Assembly (NCBI GenBank): GCA_001275005.1
Contig: JWZX01003125.1
Location: forward strand, 1 to 50,060
Origin: Chrysochromulina tobinii
Lineage: Eukaryota > Haptophyta > Prymnesiales > Chrysochromulinaceae
Reading direction: 5' to 3'
Length of the DNA: 50,060 nucleotides
A program made the position numbers and the translations under genes. Below, piece after piece: positions 36,101 to 43,341 of the stretch. Position 1 is the first letter of the stretch. The number at the start of each line of letters is the position of its first letter. The notes beneath the pieces are model-generated. The model worked only from the letters and a program-made list of their open reading frames with translations, searched no databases and was not told the DNA's origin.

Positions 36101-37208
36101 GCCCCCGGAGTATCAGCTCCTACCGCCTCTGCCGCCAGGGACGGCGCCTCCATCTCCCCATGGCACCGGCCGAGTGGATAGCGGCGGGCGGCCCGCGCCC
36201 AACGAGAGCGCATCGCCCAGCATCCCAGTTCGCTCTGGCTCGGGGGCCGCCTTCAGCGGGGCCCTCCTCGGTCTAGGGAGGGCCGAGTCGACCGGTTCGG
36301 GCGCTCGCGAGGGCGCGTCTGCCGCCATGGCCGGCAGCAGTGGCGGCGCCGGCGCTTGCGGCGGCGTCGAGCCTTCAAACTTTGCTGGCGACGTGCCGGT
36401 CGTTTGGCACGACCCGCCCCCGTCACTGGCCACAGCCTCCTCTCCCTCGCGTACACCTGCACGCGCCGGTGCCGACCAATCCGACGATGCGGGCGCGCGG
36501 GCGATCATCTCCGAGCGATTGGAGGTCAGCCTCGGCCCTCAGGCGTGGGGAGGCCAGCCTCAGCTACTCGCAGGAGAGTCTGGGTACCAAACCGCGGTCG
36601 AGCAGCAGCAGCAGCAGCAGCAGCGCAGGCGCACCGAGGTGGAACTCAGCCAGCGCATGGATCGGAGTGCTAGCATGAGGTTTACTGGCATGATGTGGCA
36701 CGGGCTGCGCTACACGCGCATCTGGTCGCTACAGGCGCCCGGCCGGGGCAGCGCGGGTGGCGGTTTTGATCTGCCCATCGATGCGATCATGCACCTAGCA
36801 GAGACAGCCACCTCCATCCACATCCGCATCGCTGGTGACGAGTCTGAGAGCGTCACTCTCAAACCAGGCGTCGTGTGGCCACTTCAGCAGCTGCGGCGCG
36901 GCCTGCCCTTCGACAAGACGCTCCATGGCGTCGACGTGACCCCAGCAATCGCACGCGTCACCTGGCATGGGCCTCCCGCATGCGTCGAGCGCCTGTGGAA
37001 CAAAGGCGTCGACCGCCATCGCGAGTCGGAGACCCTCAGGCAAGGGCGGCTCTACCTCGGCTGTGGAAACCCAAACGGCCTCCACCTGGTCGCCGGCCAG
37101 CACTGCGACTTCAGCTCGGGCGGCCAGCAGACGGGTGGCAGCGCCGTCGAGGTGTGGCTTGGCGAGCCGCCCGAGCCACTGCTTGACGAGGGACCCACCG
37201 GATATTGA
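33156..37208 (+). CDS. 1350-residue coiled-coil protein with a degenerate ADP-ribosyltransferase-like domain
   Basis: Intronless. An N-terminal coil occupies ~65-190 (LQLEQKLEVLQRQV, then IAQLQALIDDLEKDNRALRA). Residues ~480-790 fit the arginine-specific mono-ADP-ribosyltransferase pattern common in protists: ARLFTGPMGVKYDALLKHA (~548), GYRVTLALLHSTLSRLALL, LYRTLTCTEAAAVW (~605), and LIFLSQRPLPECNEVTLLPL (~762). A Gly/Ser-rich insert (~703-723) interrupts it. The Arg of YR is present. The STT block is not recognisable and the E-x-E block reads ECNE, so activity is doubtful. The rest is a long Pro/Gly/Ser-rich region, a poly-Gln run, and a C-terminal domain (~1170-1340) I do not recognise. The ATG MPPPSATLFGAP is the best start. 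Confidence 0.6.
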   Translation: MPPPSATLFGAPQGLHASLPRSKAVHRSIPSSGTGKPSTSELGADVERKPVPLANQWPGGRGLTNMEQTLKRAEQDLMQKQSETPRPVVGMVATAYGVQHSLQLEQKLEVLQRQVHGGARGMPSAWRRASEVERKLNAARETGAAARVQVAMLRGESKRKGQRIAQLQALIDDLEKDNRALRARLSAEGQGSIEKPLPGFAATAVDTCLNAAVRASERLLAAGLGDIRRPGVGMMPRRRDLNGGVFFAGNDAGGEVEDEEGARGAASHAPPLVGKPPVAVWSAELWVRSLQLEELVVPALLRHVHSATSLVPAELPFLCGLGAHTNAHSVVLALLREGTLLERLADRLAAGAVKMHNERSRLFSPSPFPASSSTLTSVAMALRSVHPLRLHRLAHTLSDLAPAPATHDLATLEALFTPAPTDEQVALHAIREEHTAGADAKLRFTADDLAEPTFALAEYWFVADPINGLKSAGLVEWPPFHSRRAAVPVPSEPYHPTTLSAATARTIPRKGKTWAQLSPAVQEVNARLAELGHAPLSSAERIAARLFTGPMGVKYDALLKHATHPSADNMRRCDELCAGNGYRVTLALLHSTLSRLALLGPTGTPLYRTLTCTEAAAVWRAAASNDTCSAGALGCVVERSAALAVADVAALAIDALVHRAGEKTADAPWRRDGEVPADPLRSLLGKLEPLLVACGDGGEANAAGGRSGGGGSSCSGGSGGGGGASAASTSAATSAVTSAVGSAILRIETPSNQPIAASLIFLSQRPLPECNEVTLLPLTPLRLTAVRAEASVLVLVATAGVAYRPTRRPTDGHSMPLPRVGGSGTSALAAFGSWPGGSDTASAPTMDQAVTRALDATRAAAPRSLLPPKIEPPPPPVVAPAEPEPPGELLEEASAVLGTAWCATRTENAGCCVFWFHLPSPSGTVVMRWRPVGSSRWMRHAASIQVLPGGWWRTGEWDHAGDSTYEQGCWVGDQCVMMGIRGPPEYQLLPPLPPGTAPPSPHGTGRVDSGGRPAPNESASPSIPVRSGSGAAFSGALLGLGRAESTGSGAREGASAAMAGSSGGAGACGGVEPSNFAGDVPVVWHDPPPSLATASSPSRTPARAGADQSDDAGARAIISERLEVSLGPQAWGGQPQLLAGESGYQTAVEQQQQQQQRRRTEVELSQRMDRSASMRFTGMMWHGLRYTRIWSLQAPGRGSAGGGFDLPIDAIMHLAETATSIHIRIAGDESESVTLKPGVVWPLQQLRRGLPFDKTLHGVDVTPAIARVTWHGPPACVERLWNKGVDRHRESETLRQGRLYLGCGNPNGLHLVAGQHCDFSSGGQQTGGSAVEVWLGEPPEPLLDEGPTGY

Positions 37209-37647
37209 TAGAATGCTGAGCCTACGCAGCGACACGCACGCGCGTTCCGCGCGCTGAAAATTCCTTGGCGGCCTAGGAGACAGTATTGACACGCAGCCAG
37301 ATTTCTTGCGGGTCACAGCGCTGAACAGCACTCCCGTTATCTTTTAGTTTTACCCGACCGACACCTTTGCGGAACTCGAACCCATGTTCCCGCACGGCAG
37401 CCGGTTCTTTTGACTTTTCCGCGGACGCGGGACGGCAGTTATCGTATCGCATCCACCATGCAAGCCGAAGTATAATCAATAATCTATAATGGCCGCTAAA
37501 CCCGCTCAGACACACACAAGTCACATTGACGGTATAGTGGCCGAGTGGAGTTAGTGCAGTACTGGAAACGTATACTGAGCAAGCGGTTCGAGTCCTACAA
37601 AACCATCGACAAAACCAGCCATGAGCCAACAACCCTTCCCGGCAAAC
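37209..37647. other. Intergenic region between convergent genes
   Basis: 440 nt, AT-richer. It contains the tRNA-like relic listed separately and nothing else recognised. Confidence 0.45.
37531..37605 (+). pseudogene. tRNA-Ser-like relic with intact pol III A and B boxes
   Basis: TGGCCGAGTGG (37538-37548) fits the A box, and GGTTCGAGTCC (37585-37595) fits the B box, at tRNA-like spacing. Between them CAGTA and TACTG can pair around a loop containing TGGAA (anticodon GGA if real). The acceptor stem, D stem and T stem do not pair well and the long Ser variable arm is missing. Degenerate tRNA or tRNA-derived SINE fragment. Confidence 0.35.
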
Positions 37648-40086
37648 TTACTCGATTGTCATCAGCGCGCCTGTGACAGCTACCATAGTCGCCACAGCGT
37701 TCGCTCCACCTGGACCGATGCCATTGTTCTTGAAGTTGAGCGACGCGAGCTTGGTTTCCTTGTTACTCTGGATGGCCTTGCAGACTGCCCTTACGCCCTC
37801 ATCCTTGAGGTCATTGGACGACAAATCCAGGGCCGTCAGCCCGTCTGTGACGGCTACCATAGCCGCCACAGCGTTCGCTCCACCTGGACCGATGCCATTG
37901 TACTCAAAGTTGAGCAACGCGAGCTTGGTCTCCTTGTTGCTCTGGATGGCCTCGCAGACTGCGTTTATGCCCTCATCCTTGAGGTAGTTGAACGACAAAT
38001 TCAGGGCCGTCAGCTCGCCATTGACACGCAGAGCGTCTGCAACCACTGTGATGCCCTCTGCAGTGTAAGTTCCATAGACAGAGCCGCACAGCTGGTTGGA
38101 GCTGAGGTCGAGGCTCGTCAGCCCGCCTGTGACAACGGTCTGTGACAGGTCCGACGCCAGCAGGATCGCATCGGGCGGCTTCAGGTTCTTGTGGGAGAAG
38201 TCAGCGGTGGTCTGGTCGCGCTGGATGCCGCAGAGCGAGATGCCCTTCTGCTTGGCGACTTTGGCAAGCATCTTGGCGGACTCCGCATCAAGCTGATTGC
38301 CCAGGAGGTTGGTCACCGTCAGCGCGCCATTGACGCCAAGCATCTTGGCCACATGCTTGGCACCTGCTGCCCCTCCGATGTTGTTGAAGCTAGGGTAGCC
38401 TCCACTCAGATCGAGCTCCATGAGCGTCGTGTTCTGTTCTAGTGCCTCGCATATGGCCTTGGTGCCCTCCTCCTCCAACCCGTTTTGGGCGAGCGACAGC
38501 TTCGTCAGCGCGCCGTTGACGCGAATGGCGTTGGCAATCGCTATGATGCCCTCTGTGGTATAGGTGCCATGTTGGTCTCCTCTCCAGTCAGTCCAGATGC
38601 CACACAGCTGGTTTCCGGAGAGGTTGATGCTCGTCAGCCCGCCGTTGACTCCAAGCATCTTGGCCACGTGCTTGACTCCTGCTGTCCCACCAATGTTGCT
38701 GTTTCCTGTCATGTTGCCGCTGATTTCAAGCTCCTTGAGCGTCTTGTTCTGTTCTAGAGCCTCGCAGATGGCCTTTGTGCCCTCCTCCCCCAACTCGTTT
38801 AACGCGAGTGATACTTTGGTCAGCCCGCCGTTGACGCCAAGCATGTCTGCCACATGCATGGCGCCTGCTGCCCCTCCGATATTGGTTTTCATGAAGCCAG
38901 ACAGATCGAGCTCCTTGAGAATTTTGTTCTGTTTGTTCTGTTTGAGTGCCTCGCAGATGGCCTTGGTGCCCTCCTCCCCCAACTCGTTGAAGGCGAGTGA
39001 TATTTTGGTCAGCCCGCCCATGACGGGCACGAGGTACGCGATAAGCATGCCGCCCGGAACGCCGATGTTTTGCCCATGCAGGACGAGCTCAGAGACGGAG
39101 TCGTCGCGCATCATCTGCACCGGAATGCCGTGCACCTCGCCAGAGCCGGCGCAGGCGACAGCTGCAAGCAGGAGCTTGAGCGGCAGCTCACCATTGCCCT
39201 CGATGCAGCTGAGGAGAGCAGCTTTGGCACGGCCTCCAAGGAACGGCGTCTCGTCCTCGTCCTCGTCCTCGTCCAGATCCACCTCGCGGACCGCGGCCAC
39301 ACTCACCGTGAAGCCCTCCCAACGCAGTCGGGCCAGGCTGGGCAGCATTCTCCCCGCCGCCGCCGCCTCCCATGGCCGACCCGCGTCGACGAGGACCTTG
39401 ATGTTGAGATCGGTGATCTCAGCCATCTGAGTCGGCACGGACTGACCCTCGCAGCGGCTGAGGCGGGAGCAGAGCACGCGCCGCGCGAGCGCCAACCACG
39501 ATTGGCTCACGCCCTTGAGCTCGGCCAGCGTGCCCACGTCGACCATGCCCAGCGCCACCTCCTTGGCATCGTCTGTGACTGCAATCCCCGACAGAGAGGG
39601 CTGCGGCTGCAGCGCGGGTGGGTCCGCAGCAGAGCCCGCCGTGGCTACTGATAGCTGCCCCCCCGGCGAGAACGCCGGCTCGGCGAGTGCCGCCACACGA
39701 TTCTCCGCACTGCCAAAGTCATCCGTCGCGCCGAGCAGCTCTCTCAGCTCATCGGCACGTTTGCCGTTGAGGCGTGTGGCGAGGGCGCACTGCGCGTGAT
39801 TGAGCGCCCCGGGGGCGTCGAGGAAGCTGGCGCCCTCGACGAGCCTGAAGAGCTCCGAGATCGAGCACTGCTCGAGTCTCGCCGGCATGGAGTCGGCCTC
39901 GCACATCTCCCGGAGCACTACCAGCTCTTCCGCCGCAATCGTCGGCACCGGGTAGACGCCATCTTCGGGTGGAGCGTCGTCCATCATGTCTTTGAGCGTG
40001 CCAGCTCGCTGGGCCACCCGGCGCGTCCACTCGACAGCCTCGCCCTCGCGCGCCCGCAAGCGCACGCGCTCCTGGTCGTCGGACAT
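37648..40086 (-). CDS. Single-chain Skp1-like / F-box-like / LRR protein
   Basis: 812 residues. Residues ~7-140 resemble Skp1: a BTB-like start (AGTLKDMMDDAPP, VPVPTIAAEELVVLREMCEA) and a Skp1 dimerisation-type end (ALNHAQCALATRLNGKRADE, then LRELLGATDDFGSAE). Residues ~170-205 (AKEVALGMVDVGTLAELKGV then SQSWLALARRVL) fit an F-box. From ~290 to the end are RNase-inhibitor-type leucine-rich repeats (GLTKISLAFNELGEEGTKAI and similar). Together these are the three parts of an SCF substrate-recognition arm in one chain. The last two LRRs are a recent 174-nt tandem duplication. The domain calls are from pattern memory; the LRR is certain, Skp1 likely, the F-box probable. Confidence 0.72.
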   Translation of the reverse strand: MSDDQERVRLRAREGEAVEWTRRVAQRAGTLKDMMDDAPPEDGVYPVPTIAAEELVVLREMCEADSMPARLEQCSISELFRLVEGASFLDAPGALNHAQCALATRLNGKRADELRELLGATDDFGSAENRVAALAEPAFSPGGQLSVATAGSAADPPALQPQPSLSGIAVTDDAKEVALGMVDVGTLAELKGVSQSWLALARRVLCSRLSRCEGQSVPTQMAEITDLNIKVLVDAGRPWEAAAAGRMLPSLARLRWEGFTVSVAAVREVDLDEDEDEDETPFLGGRAKAALLSCIEGNGELPLKLLLAAVACAGSGEVHGIPVQMMRDDSVSELVLHGQNIGVPGGMLIAYLVPVMGGLTKISLAFNELGEEGTKAICEALKQNKQNKILKELDLSGFMKTNIGGAAGAMHVADMLGVNGGLTKVSLALNELGEEGTKAICEALEQNKTLKELEISGNMTGNSNIGGTAGVKHVAKMLGVNGGLTSINLSGNQLCGIWTDWRGDQHGTYTTEGIIAIANAIRVNGALTKLSLAQNGLEEEGTKAICEALEQNTTLMELDLSGGYPSFNNIGGAAGAKHVAKMLGVNGALTVTNLLGNQLDAESAKMLAKVAKQKGISLCGIQRDQTTADFSHKNLKPPDAILLASDLSQTVVTGGLTSLDLSSNQLCGSVYGTYTAEGITVVADALRVNGELTALNLSFNYLKDEGINAVCEAIQSNKETKLALLNFEYNGIGPGGANAVAAMVAVTDGLTALDLSSNDLKDEGVRAVCKAIQSNKETKLASLNFKNNGIGPGGANAVATMVAVTGALMTIE
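37671..38018 (-). repeat. 174-nt coding tandem duplication in the LRR array
   Basis: Two head-to-tail copies with a 174-nt period (58 codons, two LRR units), beginning at 37671 and 37845. They differ at scattered bases (for example ATAGTCGCC versus ATAGCCGCC). The frame is kept. Confidence 0.8.
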
Positions 40087-40571
40087 TTTGCGACACCTGG
40101 ACCGTGAAAGTCGCCCAGGCAGACCTTTTCAACTGTGAGTTGATGCCTTATCGGTCGCTCGCTCCGGCTCACAGCCGTTTCACACAGAGCTGACTTTTTG
40201 ACCACAAAGTATTCTTCTCCACCCGAGTTTGGCGCGCTCGGTCAAAACAGCTATCGTATAACGTAAGGGGGTGGGCGGGAAGGACTTTTAACCGTAATAC
40301 ATTACGTAGTAGCTCTAATGGTCTCTCTAATGTTAGGAACCTAATGCATCTGCAAATGCATGTTAGTGTCCAGCACCTTCCGCATCTTTTCCGCATCCTC
40401 TCGTCTTCCAAGGCTTTCGTCTTCCATGGCATCGAGGAAGATGCCGGCGAGACCGGAGAGCGGAGAGTACCGCTTCTCCCGGATCGTTCATGGCGGCGAC
40501 CGGCGGCGGCGAGCAGACCCGTCCCACTCCCACTCATCATGCTGCGCGGGAGGGCTGACTTCTCCTTGAAC
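40087..40571. other. Intergenic region between tandem minus-strand genes
   Basis: 485 nt, the LRR gene promoter plus the 3' flank of the zinc-ribbon gene. AT-richer around 40255-40350 (GTAATACATTACGTAGTAGC). No gene was recognised. Confidence 0.4.
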
Positions 40572-43004
40572 TCAGCCCTGCGTACCTCCTCCGCCTCCCT
40601 CGCCGCCGCCTCCGCCTCCCTCGCCGCCACCTCCGCCTCCCTCGCCGCCGCCGCGTCTTCCCACAGGCTCTCGGCTCGGGTTCGGACTCCTCCCTCCTCG
40701 TACTACAGTAGTGCGCAGCGGCTCAGGGCTCGGGGACGGCGTCTGGTCAGCCCGCAGAGGCTCAGGGCTCGGGGTCGGCGTCTGGTCAGCCCACCGTGCC
40801 GGCGCGACTTCGCGCGTGCTGGTCTGCGGCGCGATCCTGACGCCCTGCCGGGCATGGGGACTCGAGCTCCTACTCATAGGTCGTGGCCGAGCAGAGGTCA
40901 GCAACCTGAACTGATCGACGTACTCCTGCATGGGCACCGGAGCGACTGTCCAAGGGGCTCCGTCCCGGGCGGCGCCTCCTCCTCTGCCCTCGGCCACACG
41001 CGCCGCCTCGAGCGCGTCCTCGCTCTCCTGCAGCGCGTGAAAGATGGGCAGCAGCAGCTGCTGGCAGCGCCGAATGATCGTGCTCACGCGAGGGAATTCG
41101 CGCGAGTAGAGCTTCGAGTGCAGCCCTGCGACCGCGCTCCGGAAGTCGAGCCCGGCCCCAGCCGACGACGCGCCGCTCGCCGGCACGTGGTTCACGATCA
41201 GGTACACTTCAAAGGCTCCCAGCCGATTGGCGCGCGCCGTGGTCTTTGCCGCGGACGGGCCCGTGAACGAGACGTTCGTGGGCATGAAGCCGTGTGGCGC
41301 GTGCGGGTACGAGCTGAGCCGACGTGAATCGAATATCTCCTCCTCGACCGCGACGGCCCGCACGACCTTGGCGGGGATGTAGCGCGACGGCCTCTGCGTC
41401 GTCGCCGACGAGAAGGAGAGGGCGCCCTCCCACTTGGCGAGAGGGCTCACGATCGCCTCCCCGATGGCATCGGCTAGGCGTCGGTAGGTGCGCTCATACA
41501 TCTCGGGATCGTGCGAGAGGCTATGACCCAATGAGAGCCCGGTGCCGCGCAGACGTGCAGAGCCGCCTAATCGGGGAGACCCCCCCAAAGCACCGCTCAC
41601 GCCGCCGCCCGGATGATAATTCATCTCGACCACCACCAAGACCGACGGGCGCGGCTCGCCAACCTTCCGAGGAGCGCTCAGTGGGGAAATCGGACGCTCC
41701 CGCAACGACTCCGAGGCCATGCGCTGCAGCATCGCCTTCACGGCGGGGGATTCGAGCATGTTCGCCCTCCACGCGCCCTTCTCGCCGTAGATCTCGGCCT
41801 CGAGCACCTTCATCACGGCCTCATGAGGGGCGCTCTTCGTGTTGCTGCCGCCCTTCTTCGCACTGCCTCCCGAGCCCTTGGCCTTACCCGCATTGGCAAC
41901 CTCGCGACTCCACGCCTCCTTGCCGGCCTCCTTGACGGTCGTATTCACAGCGCACAGCTTCTTGGGCAGGTCTTGGATTGCGGGACGATAGGCCGAGCGC
42001 GGAGGGAGGGACGATCGCGCCGGGAAGGCGATCTTGGCGGCACGATGGGCGCGGCTCGCGAGTGCATTGGCGACTGATCGCTGATGGCTCTTGTAGATCA
42101 TCACCGTGTGCTGTATGTCCGGAACGCCGCCGCTCTCCGCCGCGCCGATCACCAGGGCAGCCGGCCGCGCGATCGTAGCCTCATAATCGATGGGCCACTG
42201 CCATTGCTGCCCGCTGATAGTCCAGGCGGGCCGCTCGTTGTCGGTGCCTCCGCGCCGACGCATCTGTTGACGGCGCAGTTCGATCGACGAGGCGGTGGAC
42301 ACGTGGGAGAGCGCCTCCAGTTCCGGCGGCTGCTGCGGCGGCTGCGGCTGCCCGGAGCGTGGCGAGAAGATGGCGGGCCTGGGGGTCGCTGGCCGGCGGG
42401 GTGTGGAGCTGGAGGGCGAGGTTGGGATGTAGATATGTGCCCCGTGCTCTTGCGACGGCGAGGAAGGGACGATCCTTGGTGCCCTCTTGGGCGCGCGCAC
42501 CTTGTCCAGTGGCCATCCGCAACTGTGACAGAACTTGTGCGTCGCCAAACTTCCCTCCTCTCCGCATGCGAGGCAAGCGTCGTGGAACACCTCCTCGAGC
42601 GTATCCGGGAGCTGATGACCGCACAGGCAGCAATGCGTGGCATTCTGGGGATGCAAGAAGGATTGGCAGCCAGGGCACACGGTGGGCGTCTGGAACCCTC
42701 CCAATGGATCCACCGAGAGCTCCCGGAAGCTCTCGGCCGTCGCATCTGGGCTTGCGGGTCGAGGTACCGGGTCTAACGGCAGCGGCCAGCCGCACTGGCA
42801 GCAATAGTTTCCGTCCTCCTGATCGGTGCCGCAGCGAGTGCACATGAGTTGATGGTGAATGGCAGACTCTTTGGGCAGCTTGTGGCCGCAGCCGCAACAA
42901 TGTGACGCAAAGTCGGGATGAGTCTCGAGCCCGCAATACGAACACGGCCGCGGGGTTGAGACGGCGTTCTTGGTCGCTCGTTTGGAGGTGCGAGAGTCGA
43001 TCAT
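40572..43004 (-). CDS. Zinc-ribbon protein with four C-x2-C pairs
   Basis: 810 residues from the ATG MIDSRTSKRATKN. The N-terminal ~170 residues hold four zinc-ribbon-like modules: CSYCG...CCGCGHKLP, CTRCG...CCQCGWPLP, CPGCQ...CCLCGHQLP and CLACG...CHSCGWPLD. The alternating GHxLP/GWPL endings recall double zinc ribbons such as that of DZANK1, but I see no ankyrin repeats. The central part is basic and Ser/Pro-rich. A segment at ~455-700 (SVLVVVEMNYHPGGG ... FEVYLIVNHVPASG) may be a folded domain I cannot name. The tail has TPSPSPEPLRADQ repeats and GGGEGG runs. A longer N-terminus is open but contains no cysteine module. Confidence 0.6.
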   Translation of the reverse strand: MIDSRTSKRATKNAVSTPRPCSYCGLETHPDFASHCCGCGHKLPKESAIHHQLMCTRCGTDQEDGNYCCQCGWPLPLDPVPRPASPDATAESFRELSVDPLGGFQTPTVCPGCQSFLHPQNATHCCLCGHQLPDTLEEVFHDACLACGEEGSLATHKFCHSCGWPLDKVRAPKRAPRIVPSSPSQEHGAHIYIPTSPSSSTPRRPATPRPAIFSPRSGQPQPPQQPPELEALSHVSTASSIELRRQQMRRRGGTDNERPAWTISGQQWQWPIDYEATIARPAALVIGAAESGGVPDIQHTVMIYKSHQRSVANALASRAHRAAKIAFPARSSLPPRSAYRPAIQDLPKKLCAVNTTVKEAGKEAWSREVANAGKAKGSGGSAKKGGSNTKSAPHEAVMKVLEAEIYGEKGAWRANMLESPAVKAMLQRMASESLRERPISPLSAPRKVGEPRPSVLVVVEMNYHPGGGVSGALGGSPRLGGSARLRGTGLSLGHSLSHDPEMYERTYRRLADAIGEAIVSPLAKWEGALSFSSATTQRPSRYIPAKVVRAVAVEEEIFDSRRLSSYPHAPHGFMPTNVSFTGPSAAKTTARANRLGAFEVYLIVNHVPASGASSAGAGLDFRSAVAGLHSKLYSREFPRVSTIIRRCQQLLLPIFHALQESEDALEAARVAEGRGGGAARDGAPWTVAPVPMQEYVDQFRLLTSARPRPMSRSSSPHARQGVRIAPQTSTREVAPARWADQTPTPSPEPLRADQTPSPSPEPLRTTVVRGGRSPNPSREPVGRRGGGEGGGGGGEGGGGGGEGGGGGTQG

Positions 43005-43341
43005 CGCGCGCGTGTGGTACAGCGGATTGGGGTTGCAGCCACCTGCCGTGACTGGGCGAACTGTCTGTTCATCCGCGTTTTCAACGGTTCCATAAATAGC
43101 ATTGGCACATATCCAAGCATGCATGCGCCGACCGCCGAGCGTGACCAACAACAGATACACCTCCATACATTGTACTACTAGCACTATTACGTACTTGTAC
43201 TTTATTTCTTCATTCCCATGCAGCCTACTTGTATTCGGTCAGTTCTGAGACCTCTCCCGCGACGGTCGCGCCTCTCTGCTTTTATCCGCTTACGAAAGCC
43301 AGATCTGTCGAAGCAGCACCTCCTGCTCCTGCTCCTCCTGC
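43005..43341. other. Intergenic region between tandem minus-strand genes
   Basis: 337 nt containing the 3' flank of the beta-galactosidase gene, with a CTC/CTG-rich run near 43318-43343, and the promoter region of the zinc-ribbon gene with an AT-rich patch at ~43165-43215. Confidence 0.4.
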
